Source of the DNA: Spongospora subterranea
Lineage: Eukaryota > Endomyxa > Phytomyxea > Plasmodiophorida > Plasmodiophoridae
Assembly: GCA_900404475.1 (NCBI GenBank)
Contig: OUQQ01000432.1
Location: forward strand, 8,212-27,640
DNA length: 19,429 nt
Direction: 5' to 3'
Part shown: positions 1 to 9,094 of the stretch, in pieces
How positions within the stretch are numbered: the first letter of the stretch is position 1
How the letters are laid out: every line of letters starts with the position of its first letter
Position numbers and translations under genes: made by a program
The notes under the pieces: generated by a model
Database searches by the model: none
What the model was told of the DNA's origin: nothing
The model's input: the letters and a program-made list of their open reading frames with translations, nothing else

Positions 1-1200
1 CACTTGCGTATTCCGATGTGTTCCTGATCGTTTGATCAGTGATTTGATCCCATGCTGCAACGATCCAATTCGTAATGTCGGTGCGTTTTGGTTTGGCGCT
101 GTAGATGCGCGTATTCATGAAGCCGTCATACTGCCCCTGAATATAAACTTTGAAGGGTCTGTTGATCGCGACATTGACACCTGAAGTTTGGATGTATACC
201 CTGCGACAACAAATTCAACCTCAGTTCCAACGCTGGACAGTTTGTCGACGACACGCGATGTCATATGGGCCTTGAAAGAGTCCAATAACAAATATGAGTA
301 TTCTTCTTTTTTCTGGGCTTCCACAGTTTGTCCACCCATTTCACAAACCCATTGGTATCCAACACCACGCCTTATCTTGCACGCTCATCACTACAGCTGC
401 TGGGAAACCTCGACTGACATAATTGCCTGTTATCTCCCTAGAGATAGCTCCTCCTGGCTTTCCCTTCCAGATTACGAAGGGAGGAAGTTTTGTGCCGTCG
501 AGAGTGACCCCTGACAGAACAGTCGCTCGTTGACTGCTTCCATTTCCGGTCACCGATATTGTTCTTGTCCCTCGACGCTCCAGGGTCGTTTTTGCAGGCA
601 TATCAAAATCAATATTTGTTTCGTCAAGATTGACAACACATCTTGGATCAACCTTCATCATCATTTGAATATGGTTGTTTATGACTTGCACAAAATCGAC
701 CATTGTTTCTGCTGAGTGTCTGGTGTTTTGAGCAATATGAGCCGTTCGTCGATGAACAATCTGCAAGCAAAACGGCATAAACGCTTTCTTAATGCTAAAT
801 TTTGATTAGGCATGAATGTGGGCTCAAGTCTAATAATTCAAAATTGAAATTGCATAAAACACACTGGTACCTTATGAACTCGTGAAAACGAGATGCGATT
901 GTGACTGGCAAAAGACGCTCCCTTTGCAATTCTCCAACTGGTCGAACAAAACTTCTCTCTGATTTGTCTTGATTTGACATTCATTTTCAGGTTCTCGAAA
1001 ACCCGAACGATTTCTTCCAATACTGAGTCCGACAGGTCTCTATTCGCCAAATGTCGAGCTGTGTTTTCGATATTGTTTGTAATAGAATAAGCATCAGTGA
1101 TTAGTTGTTGCTTCTCAGCAATCGTGTATTGCACCTGTCCACACAGGCCAATGAACATTGGAAGATCGCCGTTGGAATCAGAATTATTAGAGGAATCCAT
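1..1200 (-). pseudogene. Decayed pogo/Tc1-type DDE transposase
   Basis: Relic of a pogo-like (DDE_1 superfamily) transposase, which in an intact element would cut and paste its own DNA. Read on the minus strand from an ATG at 1200, the N-terminal part (to about 838) is open and contains a TARHLANRDLSDSVLEEI helical segment. The catalytic region follows: NLDETN carries the first catalytic Asp (about 640), and LLLDSFKAHMT (about 280) the second. Further on come NRPFKVYIQGQYDGF and a WIVAAWDQITDQT tail that runs to the window edge. The parts lie in different frames. There are frame changes near 790, near 355 (after DKAWC) and near 175, so no full protein can be made. The family assignment is firm from motif order. 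Terminal inverted repeats were not identified, and the far end lies outside the window. A few of the frame changes might be introns, but at least the one after DKAWC has no room for one. Confidence 0.85.
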
Positions 1201-1597
1201 TGATATAAACAAAAAAGGCGCCAAAACAGTTGGTACTGTAAACCCAGTGTATCCACAGACGGGCTGCGCACAGTTTCGATCAATTTTCGATCAATCTGTA
1301 CCCTACCGTCACCCGCAACAAACGCCAACTGTGACACTACACTGAATGAACGCGTTGCGTAACCACCGCGTGCCAGTGTGCCAAACCCATACCACCGACT
1401 GGCCGATGACGAGACGCGTTGTTCCAACTCATACGCGGTTAAGTGCACAGTTCTCCCCAAACTCTGCACAACCACACAATTGGGGCCTGCGCCTGATATT
1501 TCACTGAATTTATTCCGCTCCGTAGCGGTTGGCAGGTGAATCATCGGGGACATCGACAATAGCGCCATATTCAACATAGGGCCCTGGCGTTCCTGGA
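1201..1597. other. Intergenic stretch between transposase relic and ankyrin gene
   Basis: No convincing gene. The 158-codon minus-strand open frame here has no recognisable domain and lacks homologue-like motifs, so it is treated as chance. The stretch should hold one end of the pogo-like element and the promoter of the plus-strand ankyrin gene, but I could not define a TATA box or a terminal repeat. Confidence 0.4.
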
Positions 1598-2449
1598 ATG
1601 TTTGATGGACTGAATGTGGAACTGGTTGAGGTGATCGTATCGTTCCTGGACAGCGCCGATCAGGATGTCTGTTTGCGTGTGAGCAAGTCCTTACAAAACG
1701 CCACGTTTTCTATGAACAAGCACTCCCCCAATAGTTGCACCATTCGTTGGTCATGTGAACGCGGCTATATTCAGCTCCTGAACGCGCTGCTGAAAGGCGG
1801 TAGGGTGAACCCCGCCGACCGTAATAACGTCGCCTTCCGCCACGCCTGTCTTTGTGGCAGGAAACTAATCGTCCAAGCATTATTAGCCGATTCCCGAGTG
1901 GATCCAGCGGCCAACTTTAATTTGGCGATACGTTGGGCCGCCGTCAATAATCAGCCCGCTATCGTCGAGCTGTTATTACAAGACGACCGAATCGATCCTG
2001 GCGCTTGCGACAATGAGGCCATTCGAAGCGCCGCCGAACTAGGTTTAACCAGCGTTGTTGTAATCCTGCTCGGTTGCGAGCGTGTGGATCCCGCAGCTAA
2101 CTCCAATAGCGCCATCATCTTGGCTTGTCGCAATGGCCACACCGATGTCGTCGATCTGCTCATGAACGATCCTCGGGTCGACCCATCCGATAACGACAAC
2201 GACGCCATCGTTTTCGCCTGCGAACACAATCACCCCAACGTCGTCCGACTGTTGTTCCGCGATCATCGCGTGAATATCGCCATCGACAACTACCTGCCAT
2301 TGCGGGCCGCCATCACCAAAGGCTATCTTGGCGTGGTCGATGTGTTTATCCAGGAGCTATATTCGCCAAGGATTCGTCATCATGATCTACAATGCTCCAT
2401 AACCTCATATACCGACGATCTGTCGGCCTTTTGGCAACGAGCCCATTGA
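1598..2449 (+). CDS. F-box-like/ankyrin-repeat protein
   Basis: An intronless 283-residue protein. Residues about 1-40 (MFDGLNVELVEVIVSFLD...) resemble an F-box-like helix that could bind Skp1, which is inference. Residues about 45-265 form about seven ankyrin repeats of about 33 residues with a very regular signature: RVDPAANFNLAIRWA, RIDPGACDNEAIRSA, RVDPAANSNSAIILA, RVDPSDNDNDAIVFA. Repeats of this kind mediate protein binding, and the pairing with an F-box would make it a substrate adaptor of an SCF-type ubiquitin ligase. This D-x-R-V-D-P repeat style is typical of large expanded families in amoebae, other protists and giant viruses. It has no introns, unlike its neighbours, which fits a recently duplicated family member. 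The ATG at 1598 was chosen because the F-box-like segment starts there. The ankyrin call is firm; the F-box call is moderate. Confidence 0.85.
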   Translation: MFDGLNVELVEVIVSFLDSADQDVCLRVSKSLQNATFSMNKHSPNSCTIRWSCERGYIQLLNALLKGGRVNPADRNNVAFRHACLCGRKLIVQALLADSRVDPAANFNLAIRWAAVNNQPAIVELLLQDDRIDPGACDNEAIRSAAELGLTSVVVILLGCERVDPAANSNSAIILACRNGHTDVVDLLMNDPRVDPSDNDNDAIVFACEHNHPNVVRLLFRDHRVNIAIDNYLPLRAAITKGYLGVVDVFIQELYSPRIRHHDLQCSITSYTDDLSAFWQRAH

Positions 2450-2919
2450 CAACTACCAGCTCGCTCTTAAGTTCAGGAGATTTATTAAAATTACGTATTG
2501 ACGGTTTGTTTACTTTTTTTTTTGCTATTTTCGTACCATCAGTTGGCGCTAAAAATTTATTGCAAATTTAGCGAAAGGTTGGATCAATGGTGGAAATGTT
2601 GATGAATATTCCTATCGTGTGGAATGGAATATCAGATTCAAAACGACACCGGTTTCCAACGATGGTGTTCGAGCATTGCATTGTGGTTCTCGACCTGATA
2701 ATTACGGTTTCGTGACGCAAGCAGCAATCGATTCGCCAGGAATCAGGATCGTGAATTGATCGATTGACAATCGTTGATTGAATAAAAATACAAAAACACG
2801 TGGCGGCTGTGGGTCAAGAGGTTGTTTCTGCTGGACAACGATGACATCGCGTCCCTTAAACCGGCTGACTGTGCGGCGTGGCGCTGCGGTGAAGTTGGCA
2901 CCGGAGGAAGGCCGCGACG
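2450..2919. other. Intergenic region, no gene seen
   Basis: AT-rich in the first half, with a poly-T run near 2512-2522. No open frame here has a recognisable motif. It would carry the ankyrin gene's 3' end and the promoter of the downstream dehydratase gene. Confidence 0.4.
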
Positions 2920-3892
2920 ATGGCGCCAGTTGATCCAAAGGTCGCGTCACGACTTGCAGCCATCGTCATGTCGGTGGCGGTTGGCTCTTCGATCGGGTCA
3001 ATGTCGCCGAAACCTGCAGCAGCGTCATCATCGGTGCTGACGAAAACGTATCTGTTCCTGCACAATCTCATCTCGTTTGTCGCATGGAGCTACGTGCTAG
3101 TTCTGACGTTCACCAATCTCACCGATCCGTCATCGTTCTACGCTCGGGTGCGATACGCCGTTGTATTCGCTCAATTCCTTGCCATATTCGAAGTTCTGCA
3201 GTCAGTATTCGGCCTAGTTTCCTCCCCAGCCATGACCGTCTGCGTCCAAGTTGGGTCGCGGTGGTTGGTCCTTTATGGAGTTGTTGAGCAAGTACGTTCC
3301 TGCCACATGTACATCCAATGAACTTATTAATTGTCACCCTCCTCGATTCGATTTGATCAATGCGGTTCCAGATGATTGTTGATTTTCGGCAATAGGTCCA
3401 GTCTGTCCAAACCAATTGGTGTGTCGCCATGCTATGCGTTGCCTGGTCCTGTGCTGAAGTGCCCCGATATCTATATTACGCCGTCAACAGTTTCGGCTCG
3501 GTTCCTTACCCTCTCTTATGGCTTCGATACTCTGGATTTTTGGTATGCGATCAATTTGCACATTTTCTTGACGCCGTTGTCATTCTTATGTATTACAGAT
3601 TTTATATCCGATGGGGTTCGTTGCCGAAACGCTATGCATTTACAACAGTTTGGGATTTTTTTTCAAAACTCAGCAGTGGTCGATCGCCATGCCGAACGTG
3701 TGGAACTTTGAGTTTTCTTGGGCTCGGTTGTTACAGCTCATCATTGCGCTCTACGTTCCGGGATCTCCGTTCATGTTTTTGCACATGTGTCGTCAACGGG
3801 TCAAGTATCTTTCTGGTCGTACACGAACGCCATTGCCATCCAGCAAAATGATGGAGAGAAAATCATCATTCAAGTCCAAAAAGGCTGATTGA
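2920..3892 (+). CDS. Very-long-chain (3R)-3-hydroxyacyl-CoA dehydratase (HACD/PHS1 family)
   Basis: ER membrane enzyme that removes water from 3-hydroxyacyl-CoA, the third step of very-long-chain fatty-acid elongation. Three exons: 2920-3291, 3396-3542 and 3599-3892, with introns of 104 and 56 nt (GTACGT...AATAG, GTATGC...TACAG). All phases match and give 270 residues, near the usual 220-290. Several hydrophobic segments are visible (LVLYGVVEQ, MLCVAWSCAEVPRYLYY, LQLIIALYVPGSPFMF). The family core RYSGFLILYPMGFVAE spans the second intron. It contains the catalytic pair Tyr (LYP, about 176) and Glu (AET, about 183), with the same seven-residue spacing as in yeast Phs1 and human HACDs. The C-terminus is lysine-rich (FKSKKAD), compatible with ER retention. 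The N-terminal ~40 residues are low-complexity Ala/Ser. The 3' end faces a convergent minus-strand gene 160 bp away. Confidence 0.93.
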
Positions 3893-4052
3893 CCAAATAT
3901 CCTGCTATATTTCACTGTTAAAAGTTCAATTGTGCTAGAAAATAGCTTCTATCGTTGGCAGCGCAGTTGAACGAAAATATAGCGAAAACTATGACCCTGT
4001 TAACAGCACATATTACACGAAATTTAGAAAATGTGAGTAGGAATATGGAGAA

Positions 4053-4671
4053 TCATGAAGGTGCAGGAGGGGGTGCCAGTTGCACAAAACGAGGAGCGAC
4101 ATCCAGCGGGTGAAATGCGTCAAGAAACCAGCTGATCCAGTCGGGGATGGAATCTGTTCCCGCTACTGCTGAGAGCGCGCGAACTTGACAGACGAGCAGC
4201 AATGTGCCCTTGATTGACCGATGATCTCGGCATTCGTGTTTCACCGCCGTCGTCGTTAGATGCTTGAAAACGTACGCATCGCGGTCGTAGCACTTACGAA
4301 GGTAGAAGTTTAATGCGCCACGATATGGAATCTCCTCACTGACCTCGAAATGCACGCATCGATGAACAAGCTGAACTCGATCCGATTCGATGGCGTCCAC
4401 CTCTTATAAAAACACATGTTAGCTCAAAACAGTAGCTTCATGTCAAGGACAGAAATAGAAACGAAATTCAAGAACGAAACAACAAATTCCTACTCTCAGG
4501 AAGACGATGTTGACAAATGCCGACCTAAGTGCCGCCCGTTCCAAACGTAGAGCAGCGTAGCGCTGTTTCGTGGAGACTGTGAAACGAACTCAAGGCAGTC
4601 GCTGGCAAAAGTGCCATTGAACCCGTTCAACGATGACGGCGGCTCAGACATGCTCGGTGCTGAAACTGCAT
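4053..4671 (-). CDS. Unidentified protein, 3-exon model
   Basis: Exons proposed at 4671-4632, 4576-4494 and 4400-4053, joined by introns of 55 nt (GTTGAA...CACAG) and 93 nt (GTAGGA...AAGAG). The phases agree and give about 156 residues. The first 20 residues (MQFQHRACLSRRHLSTKQR) are basic and Arg/Ser-rich like a mitochondrial presequence, which is inference only. The body has ALRLERAALRSAFVNIVFLR and, in the long last exon, RCVHFEVSEEIPYRGALNF and a Pro-rich end (APPPAPS). I do not recognise the family. The last exon is the best supported part; exon 1 and the start are tentative. It begins 59 bp downstream of the CAP-Gly/RCC1 gene on the same strand and converges with the dehydratase gene. 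Confidence 0.55.
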
Positions 4672-4729
4672 CGACGTTGAATTCCGACGTCACTAACGAG
4701 GGCACCAGCGTTGGAGCTGCACGACTTTT

Positions 4730-6800
4730 TTAGAGTGGACAGAAAAGTTCTGCAGAAATATTACCAATAAACGGTTGTGTAAATGCTAAAGATTGTGCCG
4801 GACCAGCAAGAATATGCTTGACGCCTTTTCCGTCTAGGGAGATGATCGGATGCGGGATGGTGAAGCTGGAAACGTCGCCATGGCCACTAAAATTCGTGAG
4901 AACCGAATCATGTCAGCGAAACATCGGTTTTCGTACAGCTGCCCTTGGGACCCGTCGCCCCAAGAACAGACGCGTCCTTGGTCCGTTAGACACATGGAGT
5001 GGCGCGCCCCGGCGGTGATCTGAACCACCGATCGGCAAAGGGAAGGCAGCATAATGGGTTCTGCCTGATCTTGTAAGGACCCCGTTCCAAGAGCGCCATA
5101 TTCACCACAGCCCCACACAAATATATCGCCATCGTCTGGCCATGAATGAGCGCGTCGAACATTGCAGGTGAAATAGGGTCTGTGTCGAATTACCAGATAA
5201 TGCGAGATAATGACGATCTCCGCAGTCGATCTGTTCGATAACGGCGCCGATATCGATTTTCTGAGCGCTTATCGCCCGATCTGAACCGGGAAAACCGTCC
5301 GCAGGCCATGCCCATACGCAACCCGTCTCTACAGCCGTATAGTGCAAATTACTCAGCAGACAGGAAGCCGGAAATCAGAAATAAGACAACAGAGTTTTGC
5401 CATTGCAAAAATGCCGATAATAAATGATAAATCCTTTTTTTTTCAATACCACTTGAAAAACGACTAAACAATCCCAATTGCATCGATTAACACGATAACC
5501 GACGAACACAACATAGTTTCAGTCAAGGAAACAGTAAATGAATATTGGGACCTGATAGCGCCAGACACGTAGTTAAGCTACAGGCGATGGTTTTGATAGG
5601 TGTGCTATGGGCGTCGTCAAACAGCACATGAATCGATATAATGTCCTTGTCGAACAAAGTTACACGCCCATTCTCGTCCAAGATCACGAGACGGTCGCCG
5701 GCGCATTGCAGTGCAACAATCCCCGATGTCGCTAGCTTGGTTTCCGTAGACCACGCGCCCCAGACGACTACCAGACCGTCCACATAGCCAATGGCGCAAA
5801 GTGTTGCACTGGCACCGATCGCTGAGATCGTGGAATCGTGGGGCGTTAACGCCAGCGGTTTGAACACAATACAATCGCGTTCGGCGCCGGGAATCCCGGC
5901 CCCAATCGAACAGCTTCCACTGGTGAGCACGCGAGGAGCCCGTTGCTCATAGGCGGTCAACGCCAGAGTTTGACTGCCGCCGAACACCACCTGCAGCAGG
6001 ATCTGGCGATCATCGTACTGATGGAATAGGTCAAGTAACGCTGGCACCAGCGTATTGCTGCGCTGGTGACCCAGACCCAGTTGCCCCAGGTGATTCTCGC
6101 CGAACACCCAGATTCGTTCATAGGGTGTATCGCCATTATGTGTAACACCTGGCATAGAGTTGGCGCCAGTTACGTTCCATGGCGATGACGATCAACGGAT
6201 TATAGGCACATACCTCCAATGCGATCGATCTCCTGTTCGGTATAGACCCCACTGCAATCCTGCTGGATATCGGGTACCGATGGACTGGCGTCATTCCCCC
6301 AACGCTGATCCTCGCTATCGGGCCTTTCGTCCAGAACCGATCGAACCTGGTGAACACGTCAGGTTGAATCACGGGCAATAGGTCGTTGAAAAGAAGCAGT
6401 TTTCACGTCATCATCAGTATTCTCAAACGAAGCACTTAGTGATTTTACACATGATGGAATATTCGATCCAAACTCAAACGAAAACGTCCTTGACACAAAA
6501 ATAGTTTGCAAAGACCTGTTTTCGGCGCATGAACACACCGTGTCTAGAGCTACAGCTAAAATAACGTGTATCTTCAACTTTGCCATCGTTGTTGCCAACT
6601 TGATAACACAGTTAAATGGCGTTGTTGTTTTTGGGCAACCAGCGATTGACTGTACCGGGATAATCAAGTTCGACACCGATCCATTCGCCATCGGCGAAAT
6701 CCACTTGGCCAATGAACCGGACATGGCCCAGTGAATGATGGACCAGGACCCGACTCCCTACCGATATCGCCAGCGGGAGGTCCTCAGACCCCAACGCCAT
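4730..6800 (-). CDS. CAP-Gly domain fused to RCC1 propeller
   Basis: Eight exons: 6800-6656, 6598-6516, 6472-6407, 6346-6214, 6148-5552, 5328-5194, 5135-4937, 4886-4730. They sum to 1515 nt (504 residues) with every phase matching. Residues ~14-76 are a CAP-Gly domain (VGSRVLV, VRFIGQVDFADGEWIGVELD, then across intron 1 GNNDG for the canonical GKNDG, and HGVFMRRKQ). CAP-Gly domains bind the EEY/F tails of tubulin and EB proteins. An acidic/Ser linker follows (FENTDDDVRSVLDERPDSED). Residues ~154-495 are RCC1 repeats: RIWVFGENHLGQLGLG, GCVWAWPADGFPG, DIFVWGCGEYGALGTG, RVCSWGDGSQGQLGHG and the matching GDRHYLALS / GARHSMCL strands. Introns are 43, 57, 60, 65, 223, 58 and 50 nt. The 43-nt one has a weak donor (GTCTTT) and is the least certain junction; if it is wrong, the CAP-Gly part could be a separate transcript. 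The ATG at 6800 is the first in frame close to the domain. Confidence 0.82.
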
Positions 6801-7154
6801 GATTCGGATGGCGCCAAGGCCCAAACCACCGCCGTCACGCAATTGATGGTGTGTGTATCGCCAGGAACGTGACCCCCGCGGTCCTTCGGCACCATGGTCA
6901 ACGCTTGCGTTTGCTGTTTCATTTTGCTAATCCGCATAAGCAATTGGCGCCGACTGTTTGAAAAAACGGTTATCGAATGGTTTTCCCCATTTAGTAAAAC
7001 CAACGACGATTTTGTAAACGTCGTCGGGGAAAGTACATGAATTTGGAGAAAACCTCTGTTGGAAATATGAACCTGTTCTCGTTCACCAGATATCAAACTA
7101 CCTTCGAGGGTTGTCAAAGGCGGGAGATAACGAAACCCTAATACGGCTGCCTGT
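6801..7154. other. Intergenic region upstream of CAP-Gly/RCC1 gene
   Basis: No supported gene. A minus-strand open frame crosses it but shows no domain and looks like chance. It probably holds the promoter and leader of the CAP-Gly/RCC1 gene. An upstream coding exon cannot be excluded. Confidence 0.35.
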
Positions 7155-7551
7155 TTATTTGGGGTGTGGGATCCCCGCCTTTTCCCACAGCGCCTTCTGT
7201 CGATTGACGAAATACCTGCGATAGTGTTTCTCGATGTACCACCGGCCGAACTCCTCGTCATCGGGCATCGGCCAGCCATACTGCCGGCGCTTTTTGCTGA
7301 AGAACGTCCCGGGCGTCAGGTACATATTCTGTATGGAGAAGGCGGTGGCGCCCATAACCCCAGCTGACACCACGTATAATAGGGGGAACGTCTATAGGGA
7401 ATCATCCATGAGATTCGGCGAAAATGTTGCAACAACGCGCTGTGAATACCATCGGCGATGCCAGGGCACCGCGAATGGTTCGACCAAGACGAGGGATCCA
7501 ATTGCGGGTGATCTTTGGCCTATACGGTTCATCGTCGGCGAGTATCGCCAT
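7155..7551 (-). CDS. Small single-span membrane protein, possibly MLRQ/NDUFA4-like
   Basis: Two exons, 7551-7443ish and about 7384-7155, joined by a 58-nt intron (GTATTC...CTATAG) that keeps the frame. The protein is about 112 residues. It starts MAILADDEPYRPKITRNW, then has a basic stretch, one hydrophobic helix (TFPLLYVVSAGVMGATAFSI) and a charged tail (FSKKRRQYGWPMPD, RWYIEKHYRRYF, KAGIPHPK). A single N-proximal membrane helix followed by a basic SKKRR-type segment recalls the MLRQ/B12D (NDUFA4) family of mitochondrial respiratory-chain small subunits, but the match is weak and I leave the gene unnamed. An in-frame TGA lies just upstream of the ATG, supporting this start. A 106-codon open frame on the opposite strand overlaps exon 1 and is treated as its shadow. 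Confidence 0.65.
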
Positions 7552-7708
7552 ATCTTCGCTAATGGGACAGATAAATCAGGGAATACCGGAATCGGTCACA
7601 TCCTCCGAATGGCCGATCAGAGCGGTCGTGGGCGCCGTTTACTATGTGTCGGTTGGGGGCAGATTACAATCGTTAATGGCAGGTCTACGATGGGCCAACA
7701 CAGCGGAT

Positions 7709-8262
7709 TTAGTCGATGAACCCGGTCGTCAGCGGTTGGAATGAGGCGACTCGCGGTTCTGGGGCGTCCTGTGGGTACTGATCGCGAGTATTGTTCGGCT
7801 TGTTAAAGGCGTTGAACGAGACCTGGCTGTTGGTTGGCCAACGAAACTGCTGCTGTTGTGGAAACATTTCTAACGTCGATATAGTCGGAGGCATGAAAAC
7901 AATCCCGATGAAGCGGTACATCTCTCGCTGGTCAACAAACAGGTTGAGTTAGGCGCTGTTGTCCAGATGCCCCGTTTCGCACATCAGCATTAGGGCATGG
8001 GTTGGTTGTCGATATTTCCACACACCTGAGGAAACTGTTTCGAAACAGACCATCGCCGGTGCCCTGATTCTTGAAAATTGGGGATTGTGAGCGAAAGTGC
8101 GTTAACATGGACAATACAATGAAATTAATAAACCCATTTGACACTTTCCAATCAGTTCGGATTCCGTGATACCAAGGACCTCTACAGGAAGATGCGGTCT
8201 TTGTTGGAAATCATCAAAAGCGTATTGATTACTGACGGTTGTACACTGGGGAATTCTATAGG
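7709..8262 (-). pseudogene. Unidentified coding exons with one in-frame stop
   Basis: From about 8262 to 8145 the minus strand reads a coding-like exon (YAFDDFQQRPHLPVEVLG, ITESELIGK). A 75-nt intron (GTGTCA...TCAAG) joins it in frame to 8069-7949 (IRAPAMVCFETVSSGVWK, HALMLMCETGHLDNSA), ending at TAA. The same frame continues directly beyond that stop for 79 more codons (LNLFVDQREMYRFIGIVF, then a Gln/Asn/Pro-rich tail ending at 7709). This looks like one gene broken by a single nonsense codon, or a gene with an unrecognised intron around it. Starting a second gene at the ATG at 7921 would leave only 27 nt between genes. The 5' end is missing: directly upstream is a transposase, which may have disrupted it. 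The family is not recognised. Confidence 0.5.
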
Positions 8263-8779
8263 TTAACGAAACGCCTTGAACAGCATTTTATGTGCTTCAG
8301 GTAAAGGCTGCCCGATCAGCTTCAACTGCACCAGATTCGCACAGGCAGCAACAACTACCTGATGTTGCTTTCGGGAATGTTTGAATTGTTCTTTATCACC
8401 GAAAGTGTTTGAATCGTTTGTTGACCATTTCGTGTAGTGCGTGTAATAATGTGAGTTGACGGTTCAGCAGATGATCCTGTTCTGATGACGGATATTCAAT
8501 TGGAGTCAAGGAATGTTTACGCCCATCTCTGTAACCCTTGTCAGCGGAAGGTTTGTCATCCTTGATCAGGCTCGGCACAGCACAATTCCGAGCCAAACGA
8601 ATGTCTGGCCATGACCAACACGGAACACCTCCTGATACGTGGACCATTTCGCTTACGCGGCCAATTTCATATCGATGTCCAGCATATTGAAACTTATGAG
8701 ACATATCATTTTTGTCAAAAAAGACTGCTCGAAAACCCCAAAGGTCTGTGCCAACGAATGTGAATGATGGAACAAGCAC
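8263..8779 (-). pseudogene. Harbinger/DDE_4-type transposase, frameshifted, C-terminal part
   Basis: The first 127 codons read VGTDLWGFRAVFFDKND, HKFQYAGHRYEIGRVSEM, VHVSGGVPCWSWPDIRLA (catalytic Asp), DDKPSADKGYRDGRK (the ADKGY signature with the second Asp) and NRQLTLLHALHEMVNKRF (NR-x-HE-type third block). Near 8400 the frame shifts by one, after which HSRKQHQVVVAACANLVQ and LKLIGQPLPEAHKMLFKA complete the family's C-terminus, ending in TAA at 8265. Order and spacing fit the DDE_Tnp_4/Harbinger class of cut-and-paste transposases. The DNA-binding N-terminus is absent and one frameshift blocks translation, so it is a recent relic. No terminal repeats were found. It lies between a broken gene and the minisatellite upstream of Snf7. 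Confidence 0.8.
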
Positions 8780-8804
8780 TACAGGACATGTGATCGGAAT
8801 GGAA

Positions 8805-8964
8805 GAGTGTATTTATACAATATACACTAAGGCGATCGGTGTTGGAGAGTGTATTTACACAATATACACTATGGCGATCGTTGTTGGAGAGTGTATTTAC
8901 ACAATATACACTATGGCGATCGTTGTTGGAGAGTGTATTTACACAATATACACTATGGCGATCA
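8805..8964. repeat. 42-bp minisatellite, 3.8 copies
   Basis: Four head-to-tail copies start at 8805, 8847, 8889 and 8931. Copies 2 and 3 are identical, copy 1 differs at a few bases, and copy 4 is cut after about 34 bp. Each unit contains an inverted repeat, AGTGTAT and ATACACT around a 9-nt loop, followed by ATGGCGATCGTTGTTGGAG. Because 42 is a multiple of 3, the array is open as a 14-residue repeat in several frames on both strands; this need not mean it is translated. It ends about 130 bp before the Snf7 start codon, so it may sit in that gene's promoter. Confidence 0.95.
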
Positions 8965-9094
8965 TATCCATTGACGGCGATATTCATTGTCGGAGTGGCT
9001 CATCCGACCAGGACGGATCCAGAAATACATCGCCAACCAGGTCGCTGACCAAGGGCCGGTTTTATCTGTGGGCGCCGATTTTACGTTTTCTGTC

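Noticed and set aside
1101..1577. 158-codon minus-strand open frame
   Set aside because: No domain; it overlaps the start of the pogo-like transposase and the ankyrin promoter region, and its composition looks non-coding.
1951..2266. Minus-strand open frames inside the ankyrin gene
   Set aside because: Shadows of the repeated ankyrin codons.
6758..7279. 173-codon minus-strand open frame
   Set aside because: It overlaps the 3' exon of the membrane-protein gene and the CAP-Gly exon in other frames, both with clear coding signal. The middle part has no motif.
7424..7744. 106-codon plus-strand open frame with two hydrophobic stretches
   Set aside because: It overlaps antisense to the first exon of the small membrane-protein gene, whose two exons join in frame through a 58-nt intron and make a coherent protein. 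The plus frame has no recognisable motif.
8805..8964. CRISPR-like array
   Set aside because: The units are contiguous with no spacers, and the window is eukaryotic.
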